A DNA stretch of 64,000 nt from Albifimbria verrucaria (lineage: Eukaryota; Ascomycota; Sordariomycetes; Hypocreales; Stachybotryaceae), in contig JAHREC010000016.1 of the NCBI GenBank assembly GCA_020081605.1, positions 62,001 to 126,000 on the forward strand, written 5' to 3'. Below are positions 12,493-23,561 of the stretch, piece after piece. Every line of letters begins with the position of its first letter. Position 1 is the stretch's first letter. Position numbers and translations under genes: made by a program. The notes below the pieces were generated by a model, which was not told the DNA's origin, made no database searches, and saw only the letters and a program-made list of their open reading frames with translations.

Positions 12493-13756
12493 AATTGTGA
12501 TTGAGAGTTAACGAACTTACAGGCTATTTCAGCAGGCTGAATATTTACTGTCATCCATCTTGTTTAAGTAACCTGAGCCCCTGCGTTGTATCGAACAAGT
12601 GCATAGACAAATTTGCATTGGCGACACGTCGCATCAGGCGGCTGACTGCATTACTGCATCATTGCTTCCTCTTAATTGATCGTAACGTGGCTTCCAAAGT
12701 GTTTGGTTGTATAGTCGAGCGGCAAATGTCCTTGACCTTGTCCAAGAAATGCCACCATCCATAGAATGGATCGAGACCGCAGATCCAAGGTCCATGGCTA
12801 ATGTTTTCGTGGATGGCGTCGCAATAAGACAGGGGTGGGCGTTGCGAGAGGACGGCTGAAATGCATGCAGAGGAACTGAAATGGTAGGGTGCGTCGGAGC
12901 ACTTGAAAGCTATCAACCAAGCGGAACGCAGGAGAGGCACCCGTACAAGAAGCCAAACCAATGGCCAACCCGCACCCAAACACAAATTGTGCTGCTATGC
13001 AACCAGAAGTTGCACTTTCACAAGACCTAGGACTTTGAGGCATCCCTTTGATTGCATGAAATCATAGGGTAATATCCCAATATACCCCGCTTGGAACGAA
13101 CTGTGTTGAAAGGCAATGTTTCGATATCGTTCTTCTCTTCACTGGCATTGACCGTGTTATACATAACTGCCAAGGCGGAAGCGTCCCCGACGCCAGAGAC
13201 ATCTCTGGGTTGCAGCAAACACAGAGTTGCATCGTGACTGTCACATGTTGACCCTGAGAATGTCTCACAAGCGTAGGAATCAACTCCTGAGGACAATTCA
13301 CGTACGACACGGGCTGTGCGTCAAGGCAGCCAGCCTATCAGAAGGGAACATGCAGCGGCACCGCCCAAAGAAGCAATGATCATGCTATGGGGCTAGCTGA
13401 GCCTCTAGACCCGACGCAGGCTTCCGAAAACGTGCAGAATGTGGACAGCTACATACTGAATTGTAGTCCTTACCGAAAAGTGGCTGGCGCCGTTCGAACG
13501 ATTGGTGGCAGCAAGGCCGAGTAATGTACACATTGGCATCCATCCGTTGGCTCGGTCAGGTGGACTGTCCATTATTTGACTTGTGAGCCGTTGCCGTGTC
13601 ACGGCAGGGTCATACAGAGGTTCACAGACACAAAAAGTGCCGAAAGAACAAGTGTCGGGACTAGATAAGTTGCATTTCTGCTCCCCGCCACTTTCTTTTC
13701 CAGTTCATGCCCACGCAGACTCTGTAACTGTCATTAGTCTTCCTATTACGCCGGAA
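12493..13756. promoter_or_regulatory. Divergent intergenic region between the Ppo-like and DUF2235 genes
   Basis: About 1.26 kb separates two genes transcribed away from each other, so this is probably a shared regulatory region. Antisense open frames within it have no recognisable content. The frame upstream of 13757 stays open, but its residues look like untranslated leader rather than protein. Confidence 0.45.
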
Positions 13757-15530
13757 ATGTCGTCGAGGACCAAGAAGAACAACCCAGATAAGGAGCCAAA
13801 CAAGCTCATCCTGTGTTTCGATGGCACAGGCAACACCTTTTCTGGGTCTAATGCCGACACCAACGTTGTCAAAATCCTCAACAAGCTGGATCGTCACCAT
13901 CCGCGTCAGTATCATTACTACCAAAGTAGGCAAGCGAGCCGTTTATCAGAGAATGAGGGAAGATGCTGATACTTGAACGTAGCTGGTGTCGGAACGTACG
14001 ATATCAATGAACGATCTGTTCACAAGACATGGTTTGGAGAGTTTCGAAGCAGTCTTTCCAAGACCATGGACCAAGCAATCGGAACCACCTTTGACTCGCA
14101 TGTCATGGCTGGCTACCGCTTCCTGATGCGTTATCACAAGCCGGTAAGAGCTCTAAAACCCACAGCTCGAGTTCAATATTGATGTATGATCCTAGGGTGA
14201 CAAGATTTACATGTTTGGTTTCAGCCGCGGTGCCTTCACGGCCAAGTTCTTGGCACGTATGATTGCCACGGTTGGACTGCTCTGCAAGGGCAACGAAGAG
14301 TTGGTGCCTTTTGCGTATCGGCTATATCAGCGGTACCTAGCAGGCGAACTGGAAACAATCTCTGAAGTTGTGCCCAGCAAAAGGCCCATGATATCAACGC
14401 CGACGATCAGCCTGTACTTGATGGCTGCGGTGATGAACATTCCGGCACGGCAAAGACCTTGCGCAGGACGAAATCACTGCGTTTAGCAGCACTTTCTGCC
14501 GAAAGGAGCTTGTTGAGGTGGATGGCGACGTGCGCGAAGAGAATGTCAAGGTTTACTTCCTCGGTATTTGGGATTGTGTCAACTCAGTGGCTGTGTTTGA
14601 AGGTACGACACCGGTGCCCGTTCCTGTTGAGGGCATTGCGCACTTTATCCGCCATGCCGTGGCTGTAGATGAGCGTCGTGTCAAGTTCAAGCCTTCGCTG
14701 CTATCTCAGGATATCCGCTGCTCCCATGGACAAAAGGAAGACATCAAAGAAGTCTGGTTCCCTGGTGCACACGGCGATGTCGGTGGCGGTTGGCCTGCAT
14801 CAGACAATGACAACCTCGAGGACATGCAGGCCAATGGACCCAGCTTGTGGACTCGTATCAAGATGTTCTGGAGGACCAACAAGCCTAAGCAGGCGACCCG
14901 GGATGTGCGCAAGGACGCCTTTCAGTTGAGCGATGTTCCACTGTCTTGGATGATTCGCGAACTTGAGCACGTCGCCAAACTAGATCCCAAGTCTGGTGTC
15001 AAGTGGTCTTACAATGCTGAGGGATACAAACGCGCTTTTGCCAAAGATAAGAGCCAGAAGCAGGCCCTTAAGGGCTTGGTTCACGACTCCTTGTCCTTCA
15101 GCAGCGGCTCTGGCTTCTTCACAGTTCTTCTCTGGAAAATCATGGGTAAGCACGAACCCCTCAATCAAATCTACCTTGGCCCTTTTACTAACACCACGCA
15201 GAATATCTTCCGATCATCACTCGATGGGAGCTGGTTGGTGATGAATGGATCAACATGCGATTCCCCTTGAACAAAGGAGCGTACCGTGACATTCCCCGCG
15301 ATGCAGTGATGCACGAATCGCTCGTGTACCGCTTGCGCAATGTTTCATCCTACTTTCCAGGGAACAACCACGGCGGTGCACTCGAGCCATGCCTGAAGCA
15401 TAATGGTGTCGTGCCTGATTTTAAGCCTCTTATCCCCCAAGTGAGCTTGATGACCCAAGGCATCAGGTTTATGTTTTCCCTCCTGGCTACGGTGCTCGAA
15501 ATGGAACAGTGTAGGTCTATACTACGCTGA
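13757..15530 (+). CDS. DUF2235 alpha/beta-hydrolase (T6SS phospholipase effector Tle1-like fold)
   Basis: DUF2235 proteins are alpha/beta-hydrolases; bacterial relatives include phospholipase effectors, while fungal ones are mostly uncharacterised. The motifs occur in order: CFDGTGN near the N-terminus, GVGTY, the nucleophile elbow GFSRG (Ser codon 14223-14225), GIWDCVNSV, and [13 protein letters not shown], which supplies the catalytic His. Introns at 13926-13982, 14144-14195 and 15146-15201 fit with correct phase. Two single-base losses interrupt the frame, in A-runs at 14379-14382 and 14452-14454; allowing one A at each recovers a continuous conserved protein. No signal peptide is seen, so it should be cytosolic. 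The start at 13757 is the first Met before the conserved core. Placement beside a fatty-acid oxygenase suggests it releases or modifies lipid substrates, but that is inference. Confidence 0.82.
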
Positions 15531-16170
15531 ATCATTCAAATGGTAATGGCCGGTGACAGTGTTATTACTTGAGTTGTCGGGATTTTTGTAAAGAATTGAT
15601 AAGTAGTTCTATAAGGATATCTAAGATAGTTTGACCTAATAACTTATAGACTTAAAGTAAGTCTATTAATATATTATATCAAATTCTAAACTATGTTAAA
15701 GAAAGTAAGGTTAAGTCTGTAAAAAGGATTAAAGTGCGGTTTATTAAGGAAAAGCTACATATAGGATCTGTAAAAATTAAACTATTAAAACTGATCTAAA
15801 TTGAGCATATATTATCTAAATCTAAATAAAATATAATAAAAAACAAAATTAATAGAAAAGATTAAAGTTTTAAAGATAAGATTAAAAATAACTTAAAAGA
15901 ATAAACCTAACTATAAGACTAATAGGACTGAGGCGAAAATTCTATGGCTAAATAGATCCCTGATTAGCCTTAATAGTTGATATATCCTTTGAATATTAAT
16001 AATAAGAAGGATATTAAATTCTCTTATCTCAACTTCTATAAACCTTCCATCAACTAATACGGGAAAAGGCAAGGTCTACAGCTCCCTGAGGAATTGCAAA
16101 GATTCTTGGGCCATATATTCGGCCTCTGATAGTTACATCTCCATATTTATACATAACATTGATAATTTCA
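15531..16170. other. AT-rich island between convergent genes
   Basis: 15590-16060 is markedly AT-rich and lacks coding potential, like a small RIP-degraded repeat. A short perfect hairpin, ATAGACTTA / TAAGTCTAT, lies at about 15647-15667. The two flanking genes end into this spacer, which must hold both transcription terminators. Confidence 0.4.
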
Positions 16171-17745
16171 TCACAATTTTCCTTTCTCCGTCTCACTTAT
16201 CACGGTTTTGTAACCAAAAAGGTAAGCAGCAACCTTTCTCATTTGCACCTCCTCGCTTCCTTCAGTGATGCGATATCGTCGAAAGTGCCGCCATATGTGT
16301 TCGAACGGGTAATGCCTACTATATCCATTACCACCATGTACCTGGATGGCATTGTCGGCAGCCTGCGTGGCGAGGCGATTGGCGTAGTAGTTACACATGC
16401 TAATCTTATGGCCGAGCTGCTTTTCGATGGCCACCCAAGGCGGAAGACTTTCGGAGTTATCAAGGCAACGTTTCTGGATAGCGTCCATTTCGTTCGCAGT
16501 GCGGAGGATGAGGAGCCGTACTGCGGGGGTGTTAAGATAGTTACATGAAAGGTGTTGGCCATGAGTCTACTCACACATTTCAATTTGCGTAGATAGCTCT
16601 ACTAGTGGCCATTGAATTGCCTGGTTCGCCCCAAGCGGCTTGCCAAAGACCACTCGCTGGCGCGCGTAAGCCACAGACCGATCCACACAATACTGGGCTG
16701 CGCCGCATGAGCTTGCTGCCTGGCGTATCCGGTTCTCGTGCGTGAACGTTTGCGCAATGGCAAGCCCGTTGTCAAGGGGCCAAGCACTGTGGATGCAGGA
16801 ACACGAACTTCATTCAGAAGAATAGTAGCATGATCGGTAGGCATGTTGAGTGTGTATTCGTAGGATTGAATTGTGATGCCGGGCGTATCACGAGGCACAA
16901 TGAACGCCGTTATGCCACGGGGTGACCCTGACCCACCAGAAGTGCGTGCAAAAATAAGGAAGTGTGTAGCGGAGTGGGTTCCTGTTTGCCATCTCTTGTT
17001 GCCTGTAATCGTATAGCCCTGGGTCTTATCTTCAAGAATGATTCTGTATAAAAATAAGCAACAATTCAAATTCTTCGATAATGGTTCAAGTGGAAGGATG
17101 GGTTGTGTAATCCCATGTGACTATCTCCTGCGGGAGTTTACATACGATGTTGCCTTAGTATCCATGTATGTAGCATCACTGCCGTGGTGTAACTCTGTCA
17201 AACCAAAGGTCATGCCTGTAACACTAATTATGCGAGGTTCTTAGAAGTGGACAGGTGAACTAACGAAATTGGTTTGCGAGGCGGGCAGGAATGTGCTCGC
17301 TTTTCTGTTGTTCATTTCCCCAATGGTACAGCATGAGTACATCCGGAAAATTACCCACAATGCTGTGCTCATTTTGCAAGTCGTTCGCAAGGCTAACTCC
17401 ACCACCGTATGCAGGATGAGAGGCCATATGGTAGCGCAATGCGCACATCCACAGGTTGGAGCCGTCCTGTCCGCCATATATTCGTGGTAAGGGAAACCTG
17501 TAAAAACCTGCCTCGTCTGCAATGGTGCGGGCACGGGTCAATAGGGCTTCCCATTCTGCTGTCGGCAGCCCTCCATTGTCCCACTGTGTTCGAGAAGGTT
17601 CGCGCCTATGATCGAAGAACCTGATGTTCTCTTGCTGTAACGGCAAAATCTTAGAGTTGATGAACGAATTCAACCTGTCTATGTACTCTTGCAGGTTTGC
17701 AGGTAGGTCGAAATTCATCGCAGTAGTTTCTGTTGAATCTGTCAT
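16171..17745 (-). CDS. Acyl-CoA dehydrogenase
   Basis: FAD enzyme that introduces an alpha,beta double bond into acyl-CoAs. The N-terminal helical part starts at the Met at 17745. Three introns are clear: 17216-17264, 17044-17145 and 16521-16574. After splicing the FAD/substrate motif reads FGLTELHHGSDAT, followed by GNKRWQTGTHSATHFLIFART and the C-terminal signature VHGGNGYSRHYPFEHIWRHF. The Glu in RITEGSEEV sits where the MCAD-type catalytic base is found. The C-terminus is KGKL, reminiscent of but not a canonical peroxisomal PTS1. One base is missing in the G/C-run at 16776-16779; elsewhere the spliced frame is continuous. It shares a 380 bp divergent promoter with the phosphotransferase gene. 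Confidence 0.88.
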
Positions 17746-18125
17746 GGTTCCAATTTCATTGGGCAGTTTGATAGAGAGCTTTAGTAAAGCTATTCAAACG
17801 AATGATGTGAATTGTTCTAGCATATGCCAGACGAACAAACCTGGAAAGTTGTGTATTAATTTCCTTTCTCAAGCCTTTAACATTGCGGAGACCCGGACTA
17901 ATACCCCGGCCACCGGAGGCGGGGTACGGCGAGACAAGAGCAGGGGACCTCGGCTTATTTTCCTCCGTCATATATATACGAGACGACCCATCTATTATCT
18001 TGTTGATTTACCAGGACAAGTCTGGCTTAGGATTGTCCTGTATTTTTAATAATATAGAAAGCCCTTCAATAAAGTTTGTTAAGATTCTGGACCTCACCAG
18101 GTATTTGAGTAGGGTTTACGTCAAT
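17746..18125. promoter_or_regulatory. Bidirectional promoter between the acyl-CoA dehydrogenase and phosphotransferase genes
   Basis: The two start codons face away from each other across 380 bases, which implies co-regulation. A TATA-like stretch (TATATATA) lies near 17970. No specific operator can be assigned by eye. Confidence 0.5.
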
Positions 18126-19440
18126 ATGGCCGGTAAAGTGAGACAACCCATCGACGTGGAAGCATTGGAGGATTACCTACACTTACGGGTCCTCGAGATC
18201 GAACTTCCGATTGAATTGAAACAGGTGAGTGAATGACAAAGAAGTACGGTTCACAATTTGAATTCGTCACTGAGCTTTTATTAGTTCGGTTTCGGGCAGT
18301 CAAACCCTACGTACCAGATCACAACCCGTGGGGGCTTACGTTATGTCCTTCGTAAGAAGCCACCAGGAAACTGCTTTCTAAAGCAGCACATAAAGTTGAG
18401 CGTGAGTATCGCGTCATGACGGCACTGAATCTAACAGATTTTCCCGTGCCCAAGGTTGGTGAAAGCCCTCGGCTGATTCATAGCTCGATAGCCCCTTTAC
18501 TTTACTAAATTTGAACACGACAGACATACTGCCTCTGCGAGGATAAAACTGTGATTGAAACCCCATTCTACCTGATGGAATTCTTAGATGGTCGCATCCT
18601 GGAAGATATTTCTCTCACAGGAGTCGCTCCGGCGGAACGTACGTCATTATGGAGAGCTGCTGTGCACAACTTGGCCAAACTTCACAGTATTGACTTTCGA
18701 AAGATTGGATTGGACAGCTACGGGAAAAGTGATCGGTTCTATGACCGGCAGCTGGCGACCTGGAAGCAGATATCTGCGGTGAGTCGAAGGCTTTCCCGCA
18801 TGAAGATTTCCAATACCTTCAATGCGGATGCGACAGCTGACTTCTAACCAATCCCCAGAGCCAAAGCAAGGCGATATATTTAGACTCCAAGCAGCCCATT
18901 GGGCCAATCCCTCACTTTAATGAAATGCTGCAGTTCTTTGCTGATAAGACGCTCCAACCGAAGGAACGTGCATCACTGATTCATGGGGACTACAAGCTCG
19001 ATAATCTGGTGTACCATAAAACGGAACCCAGAATTATCGGAGTCCTTGATTGGGAGATGAGCACCATCGGCCATCCTCTGTCTGACCTGGCGAACATCCT
19101 CAATGGGTTCTACACAGTCAATTTGGGCCTAGGCTACTTAAGTCCCGGATTCCTTCCTGGTGTCACGCCAGGGCTGCCAACAGCAGACATGGTGGTTGAC
19201 TGGTATGTCGAGGTGGCGGGCTGGGATCCTCGACCTGAGTTGACATGGGCCGTTGCATTCTCCGTTTTTAGATCGGCAGCCATTTGTCAGGGTATTGCGG
19301 CGAGGGTGGCAGCAAGGCAAGCCAATACTAACGAACAAGCAAAGCAATACGCCAATGCATTTCACCCATTGGGTGAGTTTGCATGGGAGATGGTAAGGAA
19401 GATAAAGGAGGAGACGGATGAGTTGCGTGTGAAACTTTGA
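18126..19440 (+). CDS. Aminoglycoside-phosphotransferase-fold kinase, ACAD10/ACAD11 N-terminal-like
   Basis: The protein resembles the kinase domain fused to acyl-CoA dehydrogenase in animal ACAD10/11, which phosphorylates 4-hydroxyacyl-CoA so that the dehydrogenase partner can remove the group. Four exons are joined by introns at 18225-18284, 18455-18523 and 18779-18858. Motifs are the glycine-rich [10 protein letters not shown], the ATP-lysine region [19 protein letters not shown] in the hinge, the catalytic loop [12 protein letters not shown] and the metal-binding [19 protein letters not shown]. One A is missing in the run at 18368-18370; the downstream frame (HKVEREYRV) is intact. No signal peptide. 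Family members act on varied small substrates, so the hydroxyacyl-CoA role is inferred from the subfamily and the divergent dehydrogenase gene. Confidence 0.83.
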
Positions 19441-19506
19441 CAAATGCCATTATTATATGTACTCAGAACCCGCATATGCTGAATTTACCAAATTTTTGTC
19501 TAGTAG

Positions 19507-20620
19507 TTGAGATTGATGGTGCCAGGGAAACCAGTAGAGGTGGCAGGAGAATCGTCGAGCAATCCGACACTGGACAAAGAGGCGTTTAAAAGTGAGGGTG
19601 GTAAGGAGCCAACTTTTACTCTCAGAGATCTCAACCTCATCATAGGACGTCACGAGCTTGTGGGTATTATTGGAACTGTCAGATCCGGCAAGGGCTCTCT
19701 TCTTTCAGCTCTAGCTGGAGAAATGAGAAAGATAGGGGAATATCACGCTTGGCATCTCCCGGGCATCCTGGCCGCAATCCGCGTGGATCCAAAATGCATC
19801 TTTTAGGAGAACATCACGTTGGAAAGAAGAGCTACCACGGCATCTTCCAATTCAGAGAAAGCCAGCGACAGTCGCTGATATAACGTCGTCGTCAATGCTT
19901 GCGATCTTCGGCCAGATTTGGACCTGTTTACGTACGGAGACTTGACCAAGCTCGGCGAACAAGGCATTACGACTTCTGGCGGTCAAAAGCAAAGACAAAA
20001 TATCGCCCGGGCCATATAATATGATGCTGATCTTATCATAATGGACGATCCCTTGTCTGTGGTTGATGCTCATGTTGGGCAACATATTATGGACAACACT
20101 ATATGCGGTCTCTTACAAAGAAGTGCCGCATTCAGCAACGCACCAGGTTCACATGCTCCACCGTTGTGACAGGATTATGTACATGTCAGAAGGCCGGGTC
20201 GTCGCGGATGGCACGTTTGATCATCTTAGGCAACAATGCTTCATTTCAACGTACGATGGCGACCGTTGATAACGAAGGAAGGCAACAAGAACCCCAAAAG
20301 GACACGGACGAGGACAAAGTCGAAGAGAGTAAAAGCGAGCAAATTACTGTGAAGGGCAACCCAAAAGAGGCGGGTGTGCTCATGCAGGCTGAAGAGCCTG
20401 CTGCCAATGACGCAGGCTGGTCCATTTACGCAACCTATTTGCGCGCGTCCGGGACCATCTTCATCCTGCCTTTGATGCTCATTCTGATTATTGCCGTTCA
20501 CTGATCTATGGTCACCTCAAGCTTGTGGTTGTCATGGTGGACGTTAAACTGATTTGGCTTCCCCTTGAGGGGTATGTAAGGAGCAATTCTCACCCATATT
20601 ATCTCAGACTACTGACTGCA
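19507..20620 (+). pseudogene. ABCC (MRP/YOR1-type) transporter fragment: NBD1, linker and first helix of TMD2
   Basis: The fragment starts inside the first nucleotide-binding domain (TFTLRDLNLIIGRHELVGII). The Walker A is degenerate (GTVRSGKGSLL, normally GTVGSGKSSLL). The ABC signature (TTSGGQKQRQNIARAI), Walker B (DLIIMDDPLSVVDAHVG) and switch His region (THQVHML) follow in different frames separated by stops. A charged linker then leads to GWSIYATYLRASGTIFILPL, the first TMD2 helix, and the gene stops abruptly at an AT-rich island. The first membrane domain and the second half are missing. G-to-A-type changes in Walker A fit RIP. A compatible later TMD2 piece lies at about 32.1 kb on the same strand. 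Confidence 0.75.
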
Positions 20621-20860
20621 GGTAAAGCTTTTATATATTAAATTATTTTTTTATAAATTTTAAATGTTTGTTATATTTTTAATTTTTTAATTTTTAACAT
20701 ATATTTTCTTTTATATTTTATTATATATACATATTAATTTATAAATTCTTCTAAATATAATTTTGATATTATAATTTTATATAAACTAACTTTAAGTATT
20801 AAATTCTTCTATATTTTCTATATTGCTTTAATAGTTTATAATTAGTAAAAGCCCCACCCG
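20621..20860. repeat. AT-rich island truncating the ABC transporter relic
   Basis: About 240 bases of nearly pure A/T with residual C mostly before T, the same composition as the large block on the right. It begins exactly where transporter similarity ends, so it is probably the remnant of an inserted repeat. Confidence 0.5.
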
Positions 20861-21098
20861 AAGCAAATAGCCAATCATGTTAACCGTCATTGCAATAACC
20901 CCTTCGTTTCTGCTTATAGATGACGTCAGCCACCTCCATCCCTTGGTTGACGGTCGATTGTTTGATGTTTCTGAACTTGTTATAGATTACGCCCTGTCAT
21001 TTATTCCAGGGCCGATATATCCTTGTTGCAGGACTGAGTCAGATACACAGACTGTTATTTCTTGGCCTCGAGACCTCGCTCACTCACCGCGTTTGCGC

Positions 21099-23561
21099 AT
21101 GGTCAGGCTACCCCGCTCTGAACCAAAATACAGAACTCTTCCCTTTGCCGCCCTCTTCAGCCTCACCTTTTCAGCCTTGCCCTCTTCGATCCATTCACCA
21201 TCGACATTCCCTTCCCCGATTGGGAGTGTAGATCTGCCATAGAAGAGCCTGCGGACGCCCACAAAATCCGGCCATTTCCTCGTTTATTGCCAGCTGCTCA
21301 CAGATTATCAGGTCCGGCGACGAAGCCATCGACAGGGCCGGTTGCAAAGCCGAAGCCTGTGACGACGGCCTGTGATACCTGTCGCAAAAAAAAATCAAGG
21401 TAATTAAAGTAGCCATATGTCTCCTCTCATCTCTACCTCTTGCCCTTATTGACGACTGGTCCCAACTATCCAGTGCTCCGGAGACAGGCCCACCTGCCGC
21501 CAATGTTTCCAGCGCAGAATACCCTGCCACTTCAGCGTACAGCTGGGCGAAGCGACTACGCTCAATGCCGTGAGGCGTAATCTCCATGATCTGAAGTCCC
21601 GGACAGCCGCCAACAAAGAGATACTCAACCTGCTGAGGGCCTCCCCAACAAGATGCACAAGAAATCTTTCAAAGGATCAGGTCCGGAGCAGACACTACAA
21701 CTATATTAAACCACATCAAAGCAGGCGATGTCATGCTTCAGATGGCTGTCCGCCCCGAGACAAGGTATCGCTATGAAGTCCCATACGGATCCGAGATGCC
21801 TCAAAACTACACCATCAATAACCCTTATCTAAAATCAATGCTGTACGAAGCAACATCCATATACTTCCCAAGCCAACTCGAAAACTCCACCGAATCCGGC
21901 TCTCTGCTCGGCAAAGAGTACGAGAGCTTGTACCTGAAACCGTTTCATGCCGCCCAAGTTGTCGACCCTTTGCTTATCGACGCTAGGCCGTCACTGTGGA
22001 CCGTTGTATCTGATGATGATATGCTAATGCGCGACCTCCTCAGCGAGCTTTTCCGTTGCGAATACCATTTCACAGCTGCATTTCAGAAGGACCTCTTTCT
22101 GGAGGACATGGTTGCGCGGAGAGGTGACTTTTGCTCATCCCTCCTCGTCAATACCACACTCGCCTATGCATGCGTATGTGATTTAGGTTAACTTTGCCTG
22201 GAGTTAGCTCCCCATTTGACATCTTTCTTAGGTTTGTTATCCCCATTTTCCTGATCGCGCAGAGTATTGGAATCCTAAGACTCTGTTGTATCGCTTTCTC
22301 GCTGAAGCGAAACGACTCTGGGAATTGGAAGCTTCTGAAGCTCGCATCACAACTATACAGGCCGGTATCTTATTCAGTGTGATACACAACCTCTGCGGCC
22401 TGGATGAGATTGGCCAACCATACAGGATACATGGTGTAGCATTAGCTGGCGAGCTCAACCTACTCAAGTGCAGGTTTGACGGGTTGAGTGAGCGGGAGAG
22501 AAGGGGCTGGGGATTTGCCGCTTGGGCCCTATTCAACTGGGAAACGTAAGTGCTTCACAACTTATGAGCGACGCGTTCTTTAACGAAAGAGTAGACTGGT
22601 GGCATTTTCATTCAACATCAAACCCACGCTCAATACGCCCCCAACTTGGCCTCTGCCAGATCCAGCAAAGAATATACAGTGGTATGGCGAGGTGTGGCTC
22701 AAGTACCCGTTGAGCCAAGGACTTGTACCCACATACTTTGGTCATGTCTTCATGGCTAGGAGTCTGTTCAGGATCATAATGAACGAGTTCTGTCACGCAC
22801 ATTTCTCCGAGAACTCGCAGATAACGCATGCCAAAGCGAACGAACTTGATGAACGGTTGAGAAATTGGCATAATAATCTGACAAAGCCGCTTCAACCTGA
22901 CGCCATAGTGCTCCCTGGCCATCTACAACTTCAGTTAGTATCCGCAATATTAGCAACCTGAGACTGTCTCCGATTCATTAATTGACGATATTGTGCGAAC
23001 AGTATATACTACCACCATCTCATTCTCAGCATATATGAGCCACTTCTCGATGTGGACTTAGAAAAACGGCCCACTGTGCAACATATCATCGCCGAAGCAA
23101 AGAAATACCTCCAAACTCTTGTTCGGCTGTATTACCTCCGACACGGTTTCGATGCCATGGACCTTTTCATAGTTATCCCATGTATGCTCACCGCAAGCGA
23201 CTGCATCGAAGCTATCAATGAGCACACACCCAAAGCAGAGCTTGAAGCAATACGATCTACCCTTCTTTTGATGGTCAAAGGCCTATGCAGCCAGCGTCGC
23301 AACCATTACCTGGCAGAGGCCTTGTTCCACGTAATTCGAGGACAGATGCGTCCGTCAGAGCTTTCATTGTTGATGTTATCGATGAAAATTAACGAGGAGG
23401 AGTTCAACAATAAGAGAGATCTAGTTCAAAATGTGCGGAGCAGTTGGCCTGTAGCCGTGGTAAAGAAAAGGGAGGAGAAAGACTCTTTAATCTTGGCGAA
23501 CTTGGTTGAGGAATATTCACATCTTAATGTAGATACAAAGCCCCAGACTAGGACAAATTAA
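21099..23561 (+). CDS. Zn2Cys6 transcription factor with fungal-specific middle homology domain
   Basis: Nuclear DNA-binding regulator. The binuclear zinc cluster is split by an intron (21400-21473): ACDTCRKKK precedes it and CSGDRPTCRQCFQRRIPC follows, giving the canonical C-x2-C-x6-C-x6-C-x2-C-x6-C spacing. Splice phase and the usual KIKC sequence are only recovered if the A-run at 21386-21394 has one more base. Another single-base gap lies in the C-run at 21643-21646. Further introns are 22174-22231, 22546-22594 and 22934-23002. The fungal_trans region is clear: HFPDRAEYWNPKTLLYRFLA, TTIQAGILFSV, PLPDPAKNIQWYGEVWLKY. The N-terminus is uncertain: the Pro-rich stretch before the cluster changes frame, and 21099 is only the nearest plausible Met. 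It is the natural candidate regulator of the lipid-related genes to its left. Confidence 0.8.

Noticed and set aside
12659..12985. 108-codon minus-strand frame upstream of the Ppo-like gene
   Set aside because: Hydrophobic-looking but without a family match; it sits in the divergent promoter and overlaps other random frames.
13583..13756. N-terminal extension of the DUF2235 protein from an upstream Met
   Set aside because: The added residues lack conservation-like character and the conserved core begins soon after 13757, so the downstream Met was chosen.
20877..21242. 121-codon frame upstream of the zinc cluster, considered as the factor's N-terminus
   Set aside because: Its frame differs from the exon carrying the zinc cluster and its sequence is Ser/Pro-biased without motif. 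Only the Met at 21099 was kept, as a tentative start.
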